From Bifidobacterium pullorum subsp. gallinarum (GTDB lineage: Bacteria; Actinomycetota; Actinomycetes; Actinomycetales; Bifidobacteriaceae), in assembly GCF_000741215.1 (NCBI RefSeq), contig NZ_JGYX01000002.1, positions 1-64,000 of the forward strand: a stretch of 64,000 bases of DNA, given 5' to 3'. The translations under genes were made by a program, and so were the position numbers. Under the pieces are notes generated by a model, which saw only the letters and a list, made by a program, of their open reading frames with translations, was not told where the DNA came from and ran no database searches. Positions within the stretch are counted from its first letter, which is position 1. The number at the start of each line of letters is the position of its first letter. Below are positions 18,880 to 27,891 of this stretch, one piece after another.

Positions 18880-20547
18880 GTGAGTCTTACCACCATCAGC
18901 ATCCTCAGCCCCGAAGCCGCCAACGGCCGTAACGTCGTGGCATACGGCGTCGTCCGCGCTCTGGCCACCGCCAAGAAGACCGGCGTGTTCCGCCCGTCGG
19001 TCTGCAAGCGCGAGACCTTCACCGACGTGTTGCTTGGGGCAGCGACCTCCGGCATCACCCGCGAACAGGCCACCGGCGTGTGCCCGCGCCGCGCACGCGA
19101 GGACAAGGAGGGGGCCCGCCCCGACATCGTGGCCGCATACTCCGAGGCCGTGGCCGCCACCGCGCCCGAAGCGATGGTGATCGTCGGCACCGATCATTCC
19201 GCGGTCAATGATCCCGATAGCTTCTCGTTCAACGCCGATGTGGCCGCCGATCTGGCCTCCCCCGTGTTCCTGGCCGTGTGCGCCATCGACCGCACTCCCG
19301 AGCAGGTCAAGGCCACCGTCGACGCCTGCACCGCGATTGTGGCCAAGGCATGCACCACCGTGCTCGGCGTGTTCGTCACCGGCTGCCCGGACGACCAGGC
19401 CGATGCGGTCAAGGCCGCCGTGGCCGGCGACGTGCCGGTGTGGACCGTGCCCGCCGTGGAGTTCTCCGACGCCTCAGGCGCACAGGCCGCGGCCGCCGTC
19501 TTCGACGAGCATGTGCCCGCGGATGAGGTGCTGGCCGCACTTGAGGCCCCGTTCACCGCCCCGGTTACGCCGTACGCCTTCCAGTACAGCCTGCTGGGCA
19601 AGGCCAAGGCCGATAAGAAGACCATCGTGCTGCCCGAGGGTGAGGAGGACCGCATCATCAAGGCGGCCGACTATCTGCTCGAACGTGACATCGTAAACCT
19701 GATCATCGTCGGAGACAAGGACGCGATCCTGGCCCGTGGCAAGGAGCTCGGCCTCAACTCGCTGGAGAAGGCCTCCTTCCAGGCCATGGACGACGAGGAG
19801 GTGCTCGCCCCGATGGTCGCCAAGCTGTGCGAGCTGCGCGCCAAGAAGGGCATGACCGAGGAGCAGGCCCGCAAGACGCTGACCGACGCCAGCTACTTCG
19901 GCACGATGCTGGTGGTGCTCGGCAAGGCCGACGGTCTGGTTTCCGGTTCCATCAACTCGACCGCCAACACCGTGCGCCCGGCGCTGCAGGTCATCAAGAC
20001 CAAGCCCGGCCAGTCGCTGGTCTCCGGCGCGTTCCTCATGTGCTTCAAGGATCATGTGGCCGTGTTCGCCGACTGCGCGATCAACCTGAATCCGAACGCC
20101 GAGCAGCTGGCCGACATCGCCATCCAGTCCGCCGAAACCGCCAAGGCCTTCGGCATCGACCCGAAGGTCGGCATGCTCTCCTACTCCACGCTGGGTTCGG
20201 GCAAGGGGCCGGATGTGGATCTGGTCGAGGAAGCCACCGCCATCGTCAAGGAGAAGGCACCTGATCTGGCCGTGGTCGGCTCGATTCAGTTCGACGCCGC
20301 CTGGTCGCCCACCGTGGCCGCTACCAAGGCCAAGGGCAACGATGTGGCCGGTCACGTCAACGTGTTCGTGTTCCCGAACCTGTGCGCCGGCAACATCGGG
20401 TACAAGGCCGTGCAGCGTTCCTCCGGCGCCATCGCCGTCGGCCCGGTGCTGCAGGGTCTGAACCGACCGGTCAACGACCTGTCCCGCGGCGCGCTGGTGC
20501 AGGACATCATCAACACCGTGGCCCTGACCGCCATCGAGGCGCAGTGA
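18880..20547 (+). CDS. pta: Phosphate acetyltransferase
   Basis: 555 aa from a GTG at 18880, six bases after AAGGAG; an in-frame ATG at 18838 lies in the promoter region and lacks a ribosome site. Pta interconverts acetyl-phosphate and acetyl-CoA, linking Xfp product to acetyl-CoA pools. The N-terminal half is a DRTGG/P-loop-like regulatory domain; the C-terminal catalytic PTA_PTB domain starts around 235 (KTIVLPEGEEDRIIKAADYL) and has GMLSYSTLGSGKGPD and VFPNLCAGNIGYKAVQR. It has its own terminator and is followed by ackA after 190 bases. Confidence 0.97.
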   Translation: MSLTTISILSPEAANGRNVVAYGVVRALATAKKTGVFRPSVCKRETFTDVLLGAATSGITREQATGVCPRRAREDKEGARPDIVAAYSEAVAATAPEAMVIVGTDHSAVNDPDSFSFNADVAADLASPVFLAVCAIDRTPEQVKATVDACTAIVAKACTTVLGVFVTGCPDDQADAVKAAVAGDVPVWTVPAVEFSDASGAQAAAAVFDEHVPADEVLAALEAPFTAPVTPYAFQYSLLGKAKADKKTIVLPEGEEDRIIKAADYLLERDIVNLIIVGDKDAILARGKELGLNSLEKASFQAMDDEEVLAPMVAKLCELRAKKGMTEEQARKTLTDASYFGTMLVVLGKADGLVSGSINSTANTVRPALQVIKTKPGQSLVSGAFLMCFKDHVAVFADCAINLNPNAEQLADIAIQSAETAKAFGIDPKVGMLSYSTLGSGKGPDVDLVEEATAIVKEKAPDLAVVGSIQFDAAWSPTVAATKAKGNDVAGHVNVFVFPNLCAGNIGYKAVQRSSGAIAVGPVLQGLNRPVNDLSRGALVQDIINTVALTAIEAQ

Positions 20548-20600
20548 GCGCCGGTTCGTCAACGCGGCGGAACGTCTAGGCTCGGTACCGGCTGACCGTT

Positions 20601-20629
20601 GAAAGCCTCCCCATGATGGGGAGGCTTTC
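20601..20629 (+). terminator. Terminator of pta
   Basis: A perfect 12-bp stem, GAAAGCCTCCCC (20601-20612) and GGGGAGGCTTTC (20618-20629), with a 5-base loop. Confidence 0.88.
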
Positions 20630-20738
20630 GCATAGTTCGTGCGCGCTGTTACGCGGTTTGTAGCATCAGGCGAGTACTCTAGGTAGAGGAAACCCCGTGT
20701 CCGCGGGATCAATGTAGACACACATGGAGGATGCCCCA

Positions 20739-21968
20739 ATGGCGAAAACCGTCCTTGTTATCAACTCCGGCTCCAGCTCGATCAAGTACCAGCTGGTCGA
20801 CCTGGAATCCGGCGAAGGTATTGCCTCCGGTCTCGTCGAGAAGATCGGCGAGCCGGTTGACGGCCATTACAAGCATGAGTACAACGGCGAGAAGCATGAG
20901 CTCGAGGAGCCCATCCACGACCACGAGCAGGGCCTGAAGCGCGTGCTCGGCTTCTTCGACGAGTACGGTCCGAAGCTCGCCGACGCCGGCATCGTGGCCG
21001 TTGGCCACCGCGTGGTCCAGGGCGGCTCGATCTTCCCGAACCCGGCGCTCGTGACCGACAAGACCATCAACCAGGTCAAGGATCTGGCCGTGCTCGCGCC
21101 GCTGCACAACGGCCCCGAGGCCGTCGGCGCCGAGGTCATGCGCGCCCTCCTGCCGGATGTCCCGCAGGTGTTCGTGTTCGATTCCTCCTTCTTCTTCCAG
21201 CTGCCGAAGGCATCCAGCACCTACGCGCTGAACAAGGAGATCGCCGACCAGTACCATATCCGCCGTTACGGCGCCCACGGCACCAGCCACGAGTTCATCT
21301 CCTCCGTGGTTCCGGACGTCGTCGGCAAGCCGGCCGAAGGCCTCAAGCAGATCGTGCTGCACATCGGCAACGGCGCCTCCGCCTCCGCCGAAATCTCCGG
21401 CAAGCCGGTTGAGACCTCGATGGGCCTGACCCCGCTCGAGGGCCTGATGATGGGCGGCCGTACCGGCGACATCGATCCGGCTGTGGTCTTCCACCTGATC
21501 CGCAACGCCCACATGAACGTGGATGAGCTGGACGCCCTGTTCAACAAGCGTTCCGGCATGATGGGCATGACCGGCCACGGCGATCTGCGCGAGGTCCACA
21601 AGCTGGTCGAGGCCGGCGACGAGAACGCCAAGCTGGCCCTAGACGTCTATGTGCACCGCATCGTCGGCTACATCGGCAACTACACCGCCCAGATGGGTGG
21701 CGTGGATGTCATCACCTTCACCGCCGGCGTCGGCGAGAACGATGACATCGTCCGCAAGATGGTGTGCGAGAAGCTCGCCCCGTTCGGCGTCAAGCTGGAT
21801 CTGGAGAAGAACGCGACCCGTTCCAAGGAACCGCGCATCATCTCCACCCCGGATTCCTCCGTCATCATCGCCGTCATCCCGACGAACGAGGAGCTTGCGA
21901 TCGCCCGCAAGTCCGCCGCCATCGCCGAGGAAGGCAAGGATTCCTACGGCAACGTCTTCGCCAAGTGA
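20739..21968 (+). CDS. ackA: Acetate kinase
   Basis: 409 aa from ATG 20739, which has GGAGG eight bases upstream. AckA turns acetyl-phosphate and ADP into acetate and ATP, the energy-yielding last step of the bifid shunt. Motifs of the acetate kinase/sugar kinase fold are all present: NSGSSSIKYQL, VGHRVVQGG, YGAHGTSHEF, HIGNGAS, MGGRTGDIDPA and ITFTAGVGEN. The gene is intact and ends at a long terminator. Confidence 0.98.
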   Translation: MAKTVLVINSGSSSIKYQLVDLESGEGIASGLVEKIGEPVDGHYKHEYNGEKHELEEPIHDHEQGLKRVLGFFDEYGPKLADAGIVAVGHRVVQGGSIFPNPALVTDKTINQVKDLAVLAPLHNGPEAVGAEVMRALLPDVPQVFVFDSSFFFQLPKASSTYALNKEIADQYHIRRYGAHGTSHEFISSVVPDVVGKPAEGLKQIVLHIGNGASASAEISGKPVETSMGLTPLEGLMMGGRTGDIDPAVVFHLIRNAHMNVDELDALFNKRSGMMGMTGHGDLREVHKLVEAGDENAKLALDVYVHRIVGYIGNYTAQMGGVDVITFTAGVGENDDIVRKMVCEKLAPFGVKLDLEKNATRSKEPRIISTPDSSVIIAVIPTNEELAIARKSAAIAEEGKDSYGNVFAK

Positions 21969-21991
21969 GTGAAGGGCTGATTGCCTGAGCC

Positions 21992-22040
21992 TACGAAAGA
22001 AGGGGCTTCACGATTCGTTCGTGAAGCCCCTTCTTTCGTA
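21992..22040. terminator. Bidirectional terminator between ackA and aroA
   Basis: A perfect 22-bp stem (arms 21992-22013 and 22019-22040) with a 5-base loop. The outer ends carry A-rich and T-rich stretches (CGAAAGAAG / CTTCTTTCG), so it can stop transcription from both sides. The converging gene aroA ends at 22185. Confidence 0.9.
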
Positions 22041-22184
22041 GCCGGCTCAGTCGACCGTATGTCTGTCCCCGGTTAGCGACACCTTTTCAACCGTTCACTT
22101 CCACGGCGCCATCTGGGTACTGTTGAATACCCTGCGACAACCGACCCGGTTCCGCGGCATACTCAACAGCAGTCCCGAAATGAC

Positions 22185-23558
22185 TCAGTCCAACATCGCG
22201 GACCACAGACCCACGAAATCGGGAATGGTCTTGCGCGTAGTGGCCACATCGACCACCGCGATATCCGGCACGGTCAGACCAATCATCGCAGCGAACGTGG
22301 CCATACGGTGATCCGCATAGGTCTCCATCACCGCGCCGTGCAACCGTTCGCGCGGCACCGGACGGATCTCGATGCCATCCTCCAGTTCCTCAGCCTCGGC
22401 GCCGATTCTGCGAATCTCCGTCACCAACGCGGCCAAACGATTCGTTTCATGCCCTCGCAGATGGGCGATGCCGACCAGTTGGGTCGGTGCATCGGCCAAC
22501 GCGGCCAGCGCGGCGATACTCGGGGCGATCTCCCCCGCCGCAGACATATCGAAACGTCCCAAACCGCGGATCATGCCATCGCCCCGCACCGTCAACGTCG
22601 CCGCGGCAGGAGCGTCTTCTCCTGTAGTGGCCTCGCTCCATGGCTTGCCATCCCACGTAATCTCGGCGCCCATGGCCTGCAGGATTCCCGGCAGCAGGCC
22701 TCCCGGCTGCGTCGTCTCACGCGGCCAGTACGGCACCGACACCGTTCCGCCCGCAATCAACGCCGCCCCCAGGAACGGCGCGGCATTCGACAGATCCGGT
22801 TCCACCATCACACGGTCCGGCAACTGGACCGGCCCCGGATGCACACGCCAGCGATGATGCTCCTCATCCACATCCACAGCGACGCCAGCCGACTGCAGAT
22901 CGGCGACCGTCATACGGATATGCGGAAGGCTCGGCAGATGGTCGCCGGTGTGTTGCAGTTCCAATCCGCCGGGCAGGCGCGCGCCGATCAGCAGCAGACC
23001 GGAGATGAACTGGGAGGATCCGGACGCGTCGATGGACACCGTATGCGCCGGCGCGTGCATTCCGTCGGACGCCACCGGTGGGGTCAGCGTGAACGGCAGT
23101 CGTCCCGGCTCCCCGTGGTATTCGATGTGCGCGCCCAGCTGCTCCAACCCGTCCAATACCGGCTTCATCGGGCGAGCGTAGGCCTGTGCGTCGCCGTCGA
23201 ACCGCACCGGCCCGTCGGCGAACATCGCCAGTCCGGGGACGAACCGCATCACCGTGCCGGCCAGACCGCAATACACGTCCACGTCGCCGGTGAACCGCCC
23301 GGATGCCGGCGGTATGACGCGCACCGTCGTCTCGTCATCCGAATCGACCTGGAACTCCACGCCCAGCGACCGCAGCGCACCCATCATCAGATCCGTATCG
23401 CGCGAACGCAGCAAGCCGACCAGCGTAACCGGACGCCGCCCCATCGCGGCCAAGATCAGATACCGGTTCGACAGCGACTTGCTGCCGGGAATCGTAACGG
23501 TGGCGGACAACGGTCGGGTGGCCAGCGGTGCGGGCCAAGGGTTCTGGAATTCACTCAT
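22185..23558 (-). CDS. aroA: 3-phosphoshikimate 1-carboxyvinyltransferase (EPSP synthase)
   Basis: 457 aa from ATG 23558; an ATG three codons earlier (23567) is equally possible, and no strong ribosome site is seen. AroA joins phosphoenolpyruvate to shikimate-3-phosphate in aromatic amino acid synthesis. It has the substrate-binding IPGSKSLSNRYLILAA near the start, GLAGTVMRF in the LAGTAMR region, and ETYADHRMATFAAMIGL near the end. Usual length. It runs toward ackA and shares the terminator between them. Confidence 0.95.
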   Translation of the reverse strand: MSEFQNPWPAPLATRPLSATVTIPGSKSLSNRYLILAAMGRRPVTLVGLLRSRDTDLMMGALRSLGVEFQVDSDDETTVRVIPPASGRFTGDVDVYCGLAGTVMRFVPGLAMFADGPVRFDGDAQAYARPMKPVLDGLEQLGAHIEYHGEPGRLPFTLTPPVASDGMHAPAHTVSIDASGSSQFISGLLLIGARLPGGLELQHTGDHLPSLPHIRMTVADLQSAGVAVDVDEEHHRWRVHPGPVQLPDRVMVEPDLSNAAPFLGAALIAGGTVSVPYWPRETTQPGGLLPGILQAMGAEITWDGKPWSEATTGEDAPAAATLTVRGDGMIRGLGRFDMSAAGEIAPSIAALAALADAPTQLVGIAHLRGHETNRLAALVTEIRRIGAEAEELEDGIEIRPVPRERLHGAVMETYADHRMATFAAMIGLTVPDIAVVDVATTRKTIPDFVGLWSAMLD

Positions 23559-23644
23559 AGTGTCCATCGTATCGGGAAACGGCGCCGATTCAGGGAAAAT
23601 GCTTACCATGCGGAGCGAAGCCTGGTCGACCATCGGGCCGATCG

Positions 23645-24799
23645 TCAACGGTCGGATGCCACGCGGGATTCCAACGGTTCGTCCACGGCGTCCGCGCCTT
23701 CCGCAGCCAACTGCAGGTGAACGACCTGCTCCTGGATGCGGTCGGCCTCCAACGCGGCGATCTGCCGGCAGAACACGATGAACCATCCGAAGAACAGCAT
23801 GCCCAGTAGCAGTTCCAGATTGGTCATCGAGGTTATGTCATACCGCCAGACAACCACCGCCGCCGTGCCGACGACCACAATCAGATCGGAGACCACATAC
23901 ATGGCTTTGGAGAACAGGGGCGCCAGCCATGGCAGTGCGAGCAGCAACACTGCAGTGATGCCCGGCAGGCTGAATGCGAACGCGTTATGCGCAATCGGGT
24001 GCGGCGTCTGCCGGAAGCTGCCGATGCCGATGAAGCAGCAGCCGCACGCCGCCAGCAGCATCGACAGTATCGCCATACGCACCCGGAAGTGAGGCAGATC
24101 TCTACCGGGCCGGTCGAACCGCCGACGATGCCACAGTTCGCGCTGCCGGTACGTGGTGACCAGCTCGGACACGGAGAAGTAGCTGATGACGATCACGCAC
24201 AGCCCCGCCAGAATCAGCGTGGTGTTGAACATGGAGGCGGCGAACGTGGTGCGGTCGCCGAGTCGGGAGAAGTTGTTGACGAACCACCACGGGTCATCGG
24301 TGGTCATGCCCGCTCCCCCGACGCCCGCGATGACGAAGAACGGTAGCAGCGCGGCGAGGGTTTTGGCGCGCATGGCCTGCGCCTGCACGAAGGTCAGGTA
24401 GCCGACGACGCCGGACAGTCCCGCGCATGCGCCGACCAGATAGCCCACGAACATCTGCGTGCCGATGATGCCGTTGGCGATGTTGAGGATCAGGAAGGAG
24501 GTCAGGAACGCGGTGGCCGCGTACACCACCGAGAGCGCAAGCGTCTCCCCGGCGCGGCGGATGGGGGCGAACCAGCCGTTGCGCAGCGTGAACGAGCTGG
24601 AGCCTTTGATGTATCCGCAACAGAACGAGACGACGCCGCAGGCTGCGACGATGCCGGCGCAGACGGTGAACAGTCGCTGGCTGATCTGCCAGATCGCAGG
24701 TGCCAGCGTCATGTACAGCGACATGGCCGTGCCGCCCAGAACCGCGCAGATCAGGCACGACACCAATCCCGCGGTCTCCGCTCTCTGGTGTCGTCCCAT
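23645..24799 (-). CDS. Polytopic membrane protein of unknown function
   Basis: 384 aa with about ten hydrophobic segments (for example LVSCLICAVLGGTAMSLY, LFTVCAGIVAACGVVSFCCGY and LILAGLCVIVISYFSV) and a charged, soluble C-terminal tail. The overall shape resembles DUF998/Frag1-like actinobacterial membrane proteins, but I do not recognise a diagnostic motif. It lies upstream of aroA on the same strand with an 86-base gap. Function unknown; a transporter or sensor role would be speculation. Confidence 0.7.
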   Translation of the reverse strand: MGRHQRAETAGLVSCLICAVLGGTAMSLYMTLAPAIWQISQRLFTVCAGIVAACGVVSFCCGYIKGSSSFTLRNGWFAPIRRAGETLALSVVYAATAFLTSFLILNIANGIIGTQMFVGYLVGACAGLSGVVGYLTFVQAQAMRAKTLAALLPFFVIAGVGGAGMTTDDPWWFVNNFSRLGDRTTFAASMFNTTLILAGLCVIVISYFSVSELVTTYRQRELWHRRRFDRPGRDLPHFRVRMAILSMLLAACGCCFIGIGSFRQTPHPIAHNAFAFSLPGITAVLLLALPWLAPLFSKAMYVVSDLIVVVGTAAVVVWRYDITSMTNLELLLGMLFFGWFIVFCRQIAALEADRIQEQVVHLQLAAEGADAVDEPLESRVASDR

Positions 24800-24985
24800 A
24801 CCCGTGTGCTCCGTTTTCCGTACATCCGCAGTTCATCTCGAGCGAGTGCACCGGTTACGCCAGGCACCCGCCAACTTGCACCATGATAGCCCATGCCCGA
24901 CATTCCCGACAGGACCCCCGATGTGCCACCACACGCTGAAGGATTCGGCCCGGCTTGTCGGGGATCCGCTCCGCCCGTTGGTTTT

Positions 24986-25741
24986 CTAGATGGTGCCGCC
25001 GATCGCGGCCTTGACGAGTGCGAGGCATTCGCGCAGGAGATTGTTGGGCAGGTACCACGGTGTGGAATGGGCCGGGATGCCCCAGACATGCTCGATACCA
25101 AGCCGCTTGGCCATGCGCATCGCGCGGAAGAGGTGGAAGTTGTTGGTCACGATTCCTATGCGCGCGTCATCGTCATCAATGAGAGCACGAGAGTTCTGCA
25201 GATTCTCGACGGTGGTCTTCGACGCGGATTCGACGATGATGCGGTCGGCATCCACCCCGGCGCGTTCAAGCCAGCGTGCCATCGCCTCACCTTCGGGGCA
25301 TGGTTCGTTGGGGCCTTGTCCGCCGGACACCACCACGCGGGTGCGCGGGTTCTCGTCCAGATAATCCTGTGCGGCGGCGAGTCTGTACCGCAGGACTTCG
25401 GACGGTTTGCCGGAGGGCCGCACCTGCGCGCCGAGCACGATCAGATAGTCAAGATCGCGTGGCGGCGTACGATACGCTTCGCGCATGATGACGGCGCTCA
25501 TGATGGAGACGACGGCGATGCCGCAGATCGTCAGGCAGCACACCGCGGTGCGGATGCCGCGCACCAGGGTGGAGTCGGGCAATGCGAGCGCGAACGCGCC
25601 CGTGACTCCGCAGACGACACCGAGGGCGTACCACACCAGGAAGAACGCCGTTCCCGACCAGGTGAGCATGATGGTGGCCCCATAGACGATGCAGATGATG
25701 CCCACCACCAGCAGAAAGACTCCCATGACGCCGCCCCGCAT
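24986..25741 (-). CDS. YdcF/SanA-type membrane protein (DUF218)
   Basis: 251 aa with a membrane N-terminal third (four hydrophobic segments: VFLLVVGIICIVYGATIML, FFLVWYALGVVCGVTGAFAL, TAVCCLTICGIAVVSIMSAVIM) and a C-terminal DUF218 domain. The domain shows the typical YLIVLGAQV, RYRLAAAQDYL, VVSGGQGPNE, VESASKTTVENLQNS and NNFHLFRAM motifs. Such proteins are linked to envelope functions, with biochemical role unsettled. The start at 25741 is preceded by AAGGGAAG; Met 25726 is an alternative. Confidence 0.85.
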   Translation of the reverse strand: MRGGVMGVFLLVVGIICIVYGATIMLTWSGTAFFLVWYALGVVCGVTGAFALALPDSTLVRGIRTAVCCLTICGIAVVSIMSAVIMREAYRTPPRDLDYLIVLGAQVRPSGKPSEVLRYRLAAAQDYLDENPRTRVVVSGGQGPNEPCPEGEAMARWLERAGVDADRIIVESASKTTVENLQNSRALIDDDDARIGIVTNNFHLFRAMRMAKRLGIEHVWGIPAHSTPWYLPNNLLRECLALVKAAIGGTI

Positions 25742-25888
25742 GATTCAGCACTTCCCTTCATATTCGCGCTTCGTAAAGCCCATTATCGCATAGGGCAACG
25801 TGGCTGTCATCGTCGCCTTGCCATCAGCTATATGGCAACGGTACTCTGATAAATACCCGGGTAGGTTCCGTCCTACCTGTAATCTCAG

Positions 25889-25910
25889 CGTCCCCTCGCA
25901 AGAGGGGACG
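25889..25910. terminator. Hairpin near the left island boundary
   Basis: A perfect 9-bp stem, CGTCCCCTC (25889-25897) and GAGGGGACG (25902-25910), with a GCAA tetraloop (GNRA type) and TAGCTTTCTG downstream. Confidence 0.6.
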
Positions 25911-25995
25911 GTAGCTTTCTGTGTTACCGAGTATTAGCGAAATTCGGGAAAGCTCATTATTGAGCGGCTGAGATCGTTGATTTTCCGCCCTTCTT

Positions 25996-26030
25996 GTCGG
26001 GCTGACAGGATTTGAACCTGCGGTATCCTG
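25996..26030. repeat. Attachment-site repeat, left copy: displaced 3' end of tRNA-Pro
   Basis: The first 27 bases (25996-26022) are identical to 32888-32914, the 3' end (T-arm and acceptor strand) of the intact tRNA-Pro gene. The next eight bases match except two. The rest of a tRNA does not follow, so this is a fragment. Direct repeats of a tRNA 3' end on both sides of foreign DNA are the usual mark of site-specific integration. Confidence 0.85.
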
Positions 26031-26367
26031 TATTCGCGAGATGCTGCTTTATTGAAACCAGCGGTCTTTGCCGAGCTCAATATCGCTGGAAACAGCGCTT
26101 TCCGATTTTATGTTTGTTTATGCTGCGTCAACTGGGATTGACTCACCGTGACGGTCTTTGTTAACGAATTATATTCATCTCGGATCCTTATGACAGTTGA
26201 CCTTACTGGCGTGTCAAAATGACTTTTAGAACTGCGAATAATCTCGATAGGAAACATTCCAGTGAAGAGCAGTCGTTGCACTTGCTACCAAACAACTTTC
26301 TCTTGGAGATTTTCGCATAGACGCTGCAAGCACTAATGTGGTAGGCATACGGCTTTAGGAGGACAAA

Positions 26368-27525
26368 TTGAATCCGCAACTACAACTGAAAGAGTTCTTA
26401 CATGAATTCGACGACAAAGAAATTAGCCAAGCGTATCTGAACCTGTACGATGATCAACAAGATTTTCAGCGTGTGCTTGCTTGGATGCATGAGTGTTACA
26501 ACAATGCGTTCGATTTTATGAATTATAAAGCGCCTCATGGATCCGGAGGGCATTTCAACGCAGATGACAGCCGTCAACTGATAGAAACAAACGAAAGACT
26601 CACAGATTTGCAAAGACTAACCGCTAAGTCAGGGAAGGTTCTTCATATCGACGCCGACTATCAAAGAGTCATTGATAGTTCCATTGAATGGCTCATGCCC
26701 AGCTATGGCAGTGAAATACCTAAAGACATCACGCCTATACGTATTGAGAAGTACGACTCAATATTCAATGTCGAAGATACGAGCATCAACATCGGCAGCA
26801 CCAAAAACGCCAAGCTCCATCTCATAGGATCAGGATCATATGCCACGGTACACAAGTTCACCGACCCTGAATATGGAATTACCTTTGCTCGAAAGAAACT
26901 AAAGAAAACGGCTGATGAAAAAGAGAAACAACGTTTTCGTCGAGAATACTCCCTTATGAAACAATTCGACTATCCCTATGTCTTGAAAGTGTATGCGATT
27001 GATGAATCGAATAATAGCTACATTATGGAGTACTGTGAACATACGCTCAAAGACTTCATTGCTCACAATAATGCAAAACTTCGCTTCGAGTGGCGGCGCA
27101 AGCTTGCCATGCAATTCCTATATGCGATGAAATTTCTCCATAGCAACGGCATCATGCACCGGGATCTCAGCTACAAGAATGTCCTTGTACACACCTACAA
27201 GAGTGGTGGTGCGTTTGCCGTCAAAGTGTCTGATTTCGGACTAGCCAAAACAGAAAACTCCGAGCTAACCAGCACAGGTTCCGTAATGAAAGGATCGATC
27301 AAAGATCCCGCTCTCGGTTCATTCAGAGAATTTCGAGCCATCAATGATATATATGCAATTGGTTTTATCCTTAACTACATATTCACCGGTAGGGAGAATC
27401 TTCCTGAAGATGATTCTCCAGTAAGTAAAGTCGTGCAAAAATGCTCAGATAGCCATCCCAGCCGCCGTTACCAGAACGTGAGTGAAATCATTGCTGCGGT
27501 CAAAAAATTACCCAATCAATCCTAG
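26368..27525 (+). CDS. Eukaryotic-type serine/threonine protein kinase
   Basis: 385 aa from a TTG at 26368 with AGGAGG five bases upstream. Residues 1-140 are an unrecognised helical domain. The kinase domain (about 150-380) has a glycine loop IGSGSYATVHKF, an ARKKLK lysine, the catalytic loop HRDLSYKNVL (HRD-x-x-x-x-N) and DFGLA. No membrane segment or PASTA repeats, so it differs from PknB-type housekeeping kinases. It is AT-rich relative to the core genes and sits in the tRNA-Pro island, converging with the restriction-modification operon. A defence or phage-related role is possible but unproven. Confidence 0.85.
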   Translation: MNPQLQLKEFLHEFDDKEISQAYLNLYDDQQDFQRVLAWMHECYNNAFDFMNYKAPHGSGGHFNADDSRQLIETNERLTDLQRLTAKSGKVLHIDADYQRVIDSSIEWLMPSYGSEIPKDITPIRIEKYDSIFNVEDTSINIGSTKNAKLHLIGSGSYATVHKFTDPEYGITFARKKLKKTADEKEKQRFRREYSLMKQFDYPYVLKVYAIDESNNSYIMEYCEHTLKDFIAHNNAKLRFEWRRKLAMQFLYAMKFLHSNGIMHRDLSYKNVLVHTYKSGGAFAVKVSDFGLAKTENSELTSTGSVMKGSIKDPALGSFREFRAINDIYAIGFILNYIFTGRENLPEDDSPVSKVVQKCSDSHPSRRYQNVSEIIAAVKKLPNQS

Positions 27526-27555
27526 TGAGGTAAACTTATGACACTGAAAAGCCAT

Positions 27556-27891
27556 TTAGCTATTCTTCTTTACGGCATTGGCCGCCGCAGAAACGACTTT
27601 CTTGGCATATGGGGCAACTTTCGGGATAACCACTTTTGCTAGTCCAATAGCAGCAGCAATAGCTGCTCCTTTCTGGACGTTATTCTGTAACCGTTCCATC
27701 TCGCACGCTTCGCACAGATCGGATTTTCGCGTACTTTCCAATTCGCTATCGCAATCTTCGCAACACTTGATTCTCTTGCGTGTGGAAGCATGAAGATAGA
27801 ATCCATCAGCATCATGCGCATCGCGAATAATACCATCTTCGTTTTCTGTTTCCTCGTTTTGAGATGGATTATTCTTCTTCTTGCAAAACAT
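27556..27891 (-). CDS. Small double-CxxC protein with C-terminal hydrophobic region
   Basis: 111 aa from ATG 27891 (MFCKKKNNPSQN). It carries CCEDCDSELESTRKSDLCEAC, a four-cysteine zinc-ribbon-like pair of CxxC motifs, then an Ala-rich segment (GAAIAAAIGLAKVVIPKVAPYAKKVVSAAANAV) that is membrane-like or amphipathic. It overlaps the end of the preceding gene and is the last gene of the reverse-strand restriction-modification operon. Function unknown. An upstream Met at 27924 would lie further inside the neighbour. Confidence 0.6.
   Translation of the reverse strand: MFCKKKNNPSQNEETENEDGIIRDAHDADGFYLHASTRKRIKCCEDCDSELESTRKSDLCEACEMERLQNNVQKGAAIAAAIGLAKVVIPKVAPYAKKVVSAAANAVKKNS

Larger units (their letters stand above)
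25742..26367. other. Gene-free region with a terminator-like hairpin and the left end of the tRNA-Pro island
   Basis: No credible gene in 626 bases. It includes the hairpin at 25889-25910, the 27-base tRNA-Pro fragment from 25996, and then an AT-rich stretch (26023-26350) leading to the kinase gene. Base composition drops markedly after 26023, in line with an island boundary there. Confidence 0.6.

Noticed and set aside
22185-23786. Longer aroA with an extra 76 N-terminal residues
   Set aside because: The extension lies partly in the upstream membrane protein gene, is Arg/Gly-rich, and EPSP synthases begin near the start chosen.
25996-26080. A second tRNA gene
   Set aside because: Only the T-arm and acceptor strand are present; anticodon and D-arm are missing. 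It is the displaced attachment fragment.
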